Source: CAZUHK01 sp964620345
GTDB taxonomy: Bacteria; Planctomycetota; Phycisphaerae; Phycisphaerales; Zrk34
Direction of reading: 5' to 3'
Assembly (NCBI GenBank): GCA_964620345.1
Contig: CAZUHK010000048.1
Coordinates: forward strand, 1-16,563
DNA length: 16,563 nucleotides
In this document: in pieces, positions 12,853-16,563 of the stretch
How positions within the stretch are numbered: position 1 is the stretch's first letter
How the letters are laid out: every line of letters begins with the position of its first letter
Translations under genes and position numbers: made by a program
The notes under the pieces: generated by a model
Database searches by the model: none
Told to the model about the DNA's origin: nothing
The model's input: only the letters and a program-made list of their open reading frames with translations

Positions 12853-15501
12853 TCACTTCTTTTTATTGCCGGCGGCGATCTCCTCGGCGAAGCCCTCGAA
12901 GACGTTCTGCATCAGGGTCAGGCCGGTCGGGTCCGGTGCGCGGATGGCGATGGAGCGTTCGCGATCGGTTACGCCGCGGGTAAAGTGGTTCTTGTAGATC
13001 AGCACCTGTTGGACGCCTTTGGGCGCCTTATTCCACTGGTTGGCGAACTGCATGAAGACCGGCAGGTTCTTGCCGCGGTTGTGCTCGATCACGTCGTGGC
13101 CGGTGCCCGCCTTGAAGGCGCGGCCGAGGCGGATGAAGCGGTCCTTCTGCCCCTCGACGGTGTTGTGGCGCACCACCGTGCCGGTGCCGCCGCCGAACAT
13201 CATGCCGTGGCGGTTGCCGACGAAGCGGTTGTTCTCGTAGCGGTGGAACATGTACGGCGAGAAGGTGGCGATGCCGCTGCGGGTCTGGTGGAAGACGTTG
13301 GCCTCGACGATGAGTTCCAGCGACGCGCCGAAGGGTTCGACGCCGGTGCTCGCGATATGGCCCTCGAATCGGGCGGCGCGCGGCTTGGCGTCGAGATGGT
13401 TGCCGTAGGCGACGCAGCGCCGGATTGGCCGGCCGAGCTGGATGGCGCTGGTCGCGTCCGGGGGGACGTCCCATGGCACCACCGCCTCGACGGTCCTTGC
13501 GTCGTCGCTGACGCTGGCGATGCGCCGGTACTGGCCCATCCCCTTGCCGCCGACGATGACGACGTCACAGTACCAGTGCAGATTCTTCTTCAGCTTCTTC
13601 TTTAGCTTGTTTACCTCCAGCGGCGTGTCAAAGCGGATCGTCTTCCCCTCCGCCTCCGCGACCTTCTGCCGGAGCGTGTCGCTCATGGGCATGAACTCCC
13701 ACATGATCTGCTCGCCGGTGTTCTGGTTCCAGTGCATGGGGTTGACGGTCATGTCGTTGGTGGTGCAGTCGCCGACGTATGTGTTCTCCACCCGGTTGCC
13801 GTAGGCGCTGACGGTGAAGAACCGCCCCTGGTAGGTGTCGTGGGTGTTGGGCATGTAGTCCTGCGCCGTGCAGCCGGTGACGCTCAGGCACCAGCCGCCG
13901 TAGGTGTACATCGCCATGCCCGAATCGGCGCGGCCGAAGAAGTGGCAGTCCTTGATGAGGGTGAACTGCGGCGCGCCCAACTGCGTCTCGGAGGAGATGA
14001 AGTCGCAATTCTCGATGCGGGCGTCGTTCAGGCCTTTGTTAATGGTGATGAGCTGCCGCTCGGCGTCGAGGACGCAGTTCTCGATGACCAGCCCGCCGTC
14101 CCAGACGTCCTTGGTGATCAAGCGCTTCTTCCCCTGTTTCTTGCGCGTGCCTTGGACGAGCGCGTGCCGGCGCCGCACGTCGGGGAAGTTCGGGCTGGGC
14201 GGTTGCTCCTGCAACTCGGGCGGGAGCGGTTTGTCTTTGTTCTTCTTGTTCTTCTTCCGCTGCTTCACCTTGTGGCGGTGGGCGGCGAGTTGCTCGAGGT
14301 AGGCGTAATGCTCAGCATTGTGGGCGGGGCGATCCCACTCGCGGTAGAACTTCCGCGCCTCCCCGAGTTCGTTGATGTCGAGGGTGAGGTCGCGGATCTC
14401 CACGTTCCCACCCATGATGCTCAGCAGCACGTTGGGCGACTTGCCGGGAAAGCCCTTGATGGCGGTCTTACGCCGGCCGGCCCCGAGGATGCGGATGCCG
14501 GTGTGCTTCACCTTCTGGGCGCCCGGGTCGACCGGCCCGCCCCGGACCGGGTGGATCGGCTTGCTGACGTAGAATGTTCCGGCCGGGAACAGGAGCGTCG
14601 GGCGCTTTACCGTGTTCGCCTTCGCAAGCGCGGCGAGGATGGCCTCGGTGTCGTCGGTGTCGTCGTCCGGGGTCGCACCGAACTTCGTGACGTCGAGCGT
14701 CGGCCCGTCGTACGCGTAGGCCGGGCGGACGGTGAGGTGGGTGTTGCTGAGACTGCCGCCGTCCCGCGCGTGCAGCGGCCGCCAGCCGAATCCCCCGCCG
14801 TGCCCATTGTGGACCCAGACCTCGTACGCGCCGTTCGCCAGGTGCTCTGGGAGCGTGTAGTCGGCCTTGTAAGGATTCGCCGATTCGGCCGCGAGCAGGA
14901 CGCCGGCCTCCTTCTTACCCTTGGGCTTGAGATAGACCCAGGCCTGCTTGTTCTTGATGCGATGGGTGAGGTTGCGACCGTAGACGCTGAACGTTTCGCC
15001 CGGGGCGAGCCGGCGGGGGAGGGTGTACCACGGCTCGGCGCGGTTCACCGCGACGGGCCAGCCGACGCCGGTCGAGTTCTTCGGCCAGATCAGCAGCATC
15101 GCACCATCGGGGACACCGGCCGGGATACCAAGGATGGCCTGGTCAGATTCGATGCGCCGCACACGCCCCTTGAGGCGGATCCCGGCCGCCGCCTTCTGTG
15201 CGTAAATGAGAAACTCGGTCGCCTTGCCCTCGGGGTCGGCCTCGGAGGTGAAGTTCCACCCCGCGACGACGATGTGCTGGTCCGGGCCGGCCGCGCGCGT
15301 CCACTGCGAAATACCAGGCGCACCCTCCGGTGGCGTGATGTCTGCGACGGGTGGGGTGAAGGCGTCGGTCCCCGCCGGCAGCGCTGGTGCCGGATCGGGT
15401 GCGCTGCGATCCCGCAGATCCGGATAGGACGCCCCACGAGCCATCGCGGGCGCCAGCATCAGCATGCAACACAGCAGCGCTGGCAAAATGGGGATTCGCA
15501 T
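12853..15501 (-). CDS. Secreted right-handed beta-helix (pectate-lyase superfamily) protein
   Basis: An 882-residue exported protein. A signal peptide (MRIPILPALLCCMLMLAPAMA, cleavage near 21-24) is followed by two probable beta-sandwich modules (about 75-155 and 160-260). A Pectate_lyase_3-type opening (LDVTKFGATPDDDTDDTEAI, 269-288; LLFPAGTFYVSKPI, 303-316) leads into a long right-handed parallel beta-helix to the C-terminus, with recurring rungs such as GLVIENCVLDA, DARIENCDFIS and GTVVRHNTVEG. A Lys/Arg-rich insertion (about 408-460) interrupts the helix. Such proteins bind or cleave acidic or branched polysaccharides outside the cytoplasm. The substrate, and whether it is a lyase or hydrolase, cannot be assigned; no catalytic triad is claimed. 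ATG 15501 is chosen because GGGAG (15512-15508) lies 6 bases before and the signal peptide starts there. It stands alone, with long gaps on both sides. Confidence 0.88.
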   Translation of the reverse strand: MRIPILPALLCCMLMLAPAMARGASYPDLRDRSAPDPAPALPAGTDAFTPPVADITPPEGAPGISQWTRAAGPDQHIVVAGWNFTSEADPEGKATEFLIYAQKAAAGIRLKGRVRRIESDQAILGIPAGVPDGAMLLIWPKNSTGVGWPVAVNRAEPWYTLPRRLAPGETFSVYGRNLTHRIKNKQAWVYLKPKGKKEAGVLLAAESANPYKADYTLPEHLANGAYEVWVHNGHGGGFGWRPLHARDGGSLSNTHLTVRPAYAYDGPTLDVTKFGATPDDDTDDTEAILAALAKANTVKRPTLLFPAGTFYVSKPIHPVRGGPVDPGAQKVKHTGIRILGAGRRKTAIKGFPGKSPNVLLSIMGGNVEIRDLTLDINELGEARKFYREWDRPAHNAEHYAYLEQLAAHRHKVKQRKKNKKNKDKPLPPELQEQPPSPNFPDVRRRHALVQGTRKKQGKKRLITKDVWDGGLVIENCVLDAERQLITINKGLNDARIENCDFISSETQLGAPQFTLIKDCHFFGRADSGMAMYTYGGWCLSVTGCTAQDYMPNTHDTYQGRFFTVSAYGNRVENTYVGDCTTNDMTVNPMHWNQNTGEQIMWEFMPMSDTLRQKVAEAEGKTIRFDTPLEVNKLKKKLKKNLHWYCDVVIVGGKGMGQYRRIASVSDDARTVEAVVPWDVPPDATSAIQLGRPIRRCVAYGNHLDAKPRAARFEGHIASTGVEPFGASLELIVEANVFHQTRSGIATFSPYMFHRYENNRFVGNRHGMMFGGGTGTVVRHNTVEGQKDRFIRLGRAFKAGTGHDVIEHNRGKNLPVFMQFANQWNKAPKGVQQVLIYKNHFTRGVTDRERSIAIRAPDPTGLTLMQNVFEGFAEEIAAGNKKK

Positions 15502-15699
15502 CACCGTCTCCCTACATTCGGGTTGTCGATCGGCGAGGCGGACACCACACCCGTCCCGGAGAATCGCCGACTGATCTATTGGCGGATGCCCGCGAGGCCC
15601 CGGCCCAGCGCAACCGCGCCGCGTCGGGTCGCCGCGGCCCGTTAAGCGCCGGATTGCGTTCACATTTGTTTCTGGGAAGAACTTTCTCATGTGGATCAC

Positions 15700-15814
15700 C
15701 TGAATCATCGCCAAGTTGCCAAGGTCGCCAAATCGCCATTGCTGTAAACCTAACACAATTCTGCCTTGGTGTTCTTGGCAACTTGGCGGTTCATCCAAAC
15801 TCCCGGTGATTCAG
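15700..15814. repeat. Inverted-repeat element with 8-9 bp GCCAAG units
   Basis: The perfect 15-bp arms CGCCAAGTTGCCAAG (15709-15723) and its reverse complement (15774-15788) are continued inward by imperfect GCCAAG-like units at 8-9 bp spacing (left arm to 15738, right arm from 15764). The core is 25 bases. An outer 8-bp pair, CTGAATCA (15700-15707) and TGATTCAG (15807-15814), may mark the element's ends. It lies in the 496-base gap between the MoxR and beta-helix genes. The gap's remaining parts (15502-15699 and 15815-15840) show no clear gene or strong promoter. Confidence 0.65.
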
Positions 15815-15840
15815 AGGGCCATAACAACCCTCGCAATGTC

Positions 15841-15927
15841 CTATCGCAGCCATGCCTCGGCGAGCAGTCGCCCATGCAAGTCAACGTTCTTCGCTTCCAG
15901 TTCCGCGATGCGGGTACCGGTGTCCAT
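15841..15927 (-). CDS. Possible 28-residue ORF, hypothetical
   Basis: ATG 15927 to TAG 15841 encodes MDTGTRIAELEAKNVDLHG then RLLAEAWLR. The heptad-like RIAELEAKNVDLHGRL could form a short amphipathic helix or coiled coil, and the codons are mostly the genome's usual C/G-ending ones. There is no Shine-Dalgarno sequence, and I recognise no family. It is either a tiny protein or the broken start of a longer gene lost between MoxR and the repeat element. Confidence 0.22.
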   Translation of the reverse strand: MDTGTRIAELEAKNVDLHGRLLAEAWLR

Positions 15928-15997
15928 GCCGGATCAATCAAATCATTCGCGCCGCCAACTCATCAAGGGGCGTGAACGGCTATCAGGAGCCAACGAA

Positions 15998-16563
<566 letters not shown>

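Noticed and set aside
11525..12856. Minus-strand open frame of 443 codons over the cytidylate-kinase-like gene
   Set aside because: It is antisense over most of its length; only the part at 12557-12703, outside the gene, has protein-like character and is reported as a possible remnant.
13732..15645. Plus-strand open frame of 637 codons opposite the beta-helix gene
   Set aside because: The minus strand encodes a coherent signal peptide and beta-helix protein; the plus-strand product has no recognisable motif and is Val/Gly/Ala/Asp-rich.

Overview
The window is GC-rich, gene-dense bacterial DNA. The gene content suggests a planctomycete, probably Phycisphaerae-like: IF-3 with a long Ala/Pro/Lys tail, an L-rhamnose isomerase/kinase pair, a large secreted pectate-lyase-type beta-helix protein, a MoxR ATPase, and many strong GGAGG ribosome binding sites combined with GTG starts. 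That assignment is inference from content; no rRNA or other lineage marker is present.

Layout. 1-1806 (+): a predicted promoter and long leader, infC (translation initiation factor IF-3, apparently starting at an ATC codon), then a very small atypical protein kinase. 1853-3976 (-): a gamma-class carbonic-anhydrase-like protein and a MATE efflux pump, separated by an inverted pair of 8-bp tandem arrays. 4013-6817: a symmetric, overlapping divergent promoter drives MATE leftwards and rhaI-rhaB (L-rhamnose to L-rhamnulose to L-rhamnulose-1-phosphate) rightwards. 6900-9198 (+): a promoter with an 18-bp perfect palindrome at its start site, followed by a four-gene row, DUF502 membrane protein, short hibernation factor HPF, a PTS EIIA and an HPr. 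This recalls the hpf-ptsN-(rapZ)-npr row of enterobacteria and has no sugar permease, so it looks like a regulatory phosphorelay. 9288-11361 (-): murA, a Trm112-like small protein and a VOC/glyoxalase-fold protein. 11487-11655: an AT-rich inverted-repeat element. 11810-12544 (+): a cytidylate-kinase-like P-loop protein. 12545-12852: no intact gene, with a possible coding remnant on the minus strand. 12853-15501 (-): a secreted right-handed beta-helix protein with a lysine-rich insertion. 15502-15997: no intact gene, but a second inverted-repeat element and a tiny ORF. 15998-16563 (-): the C-terminal part of a MoxR-type AAA+ ATPase cut by the window edge.

No classical phage, transposase, CRISPR or tRNA/rRNA gene is visible. 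The least expected signals are regulatory and structural: the ATC start of infC, the symmetric divergent promoter, the 18-bp palindrome, and three intergenic elements that differ in sequence but share one architecture (short 8-9 bp units in an inverted pair around a short core).
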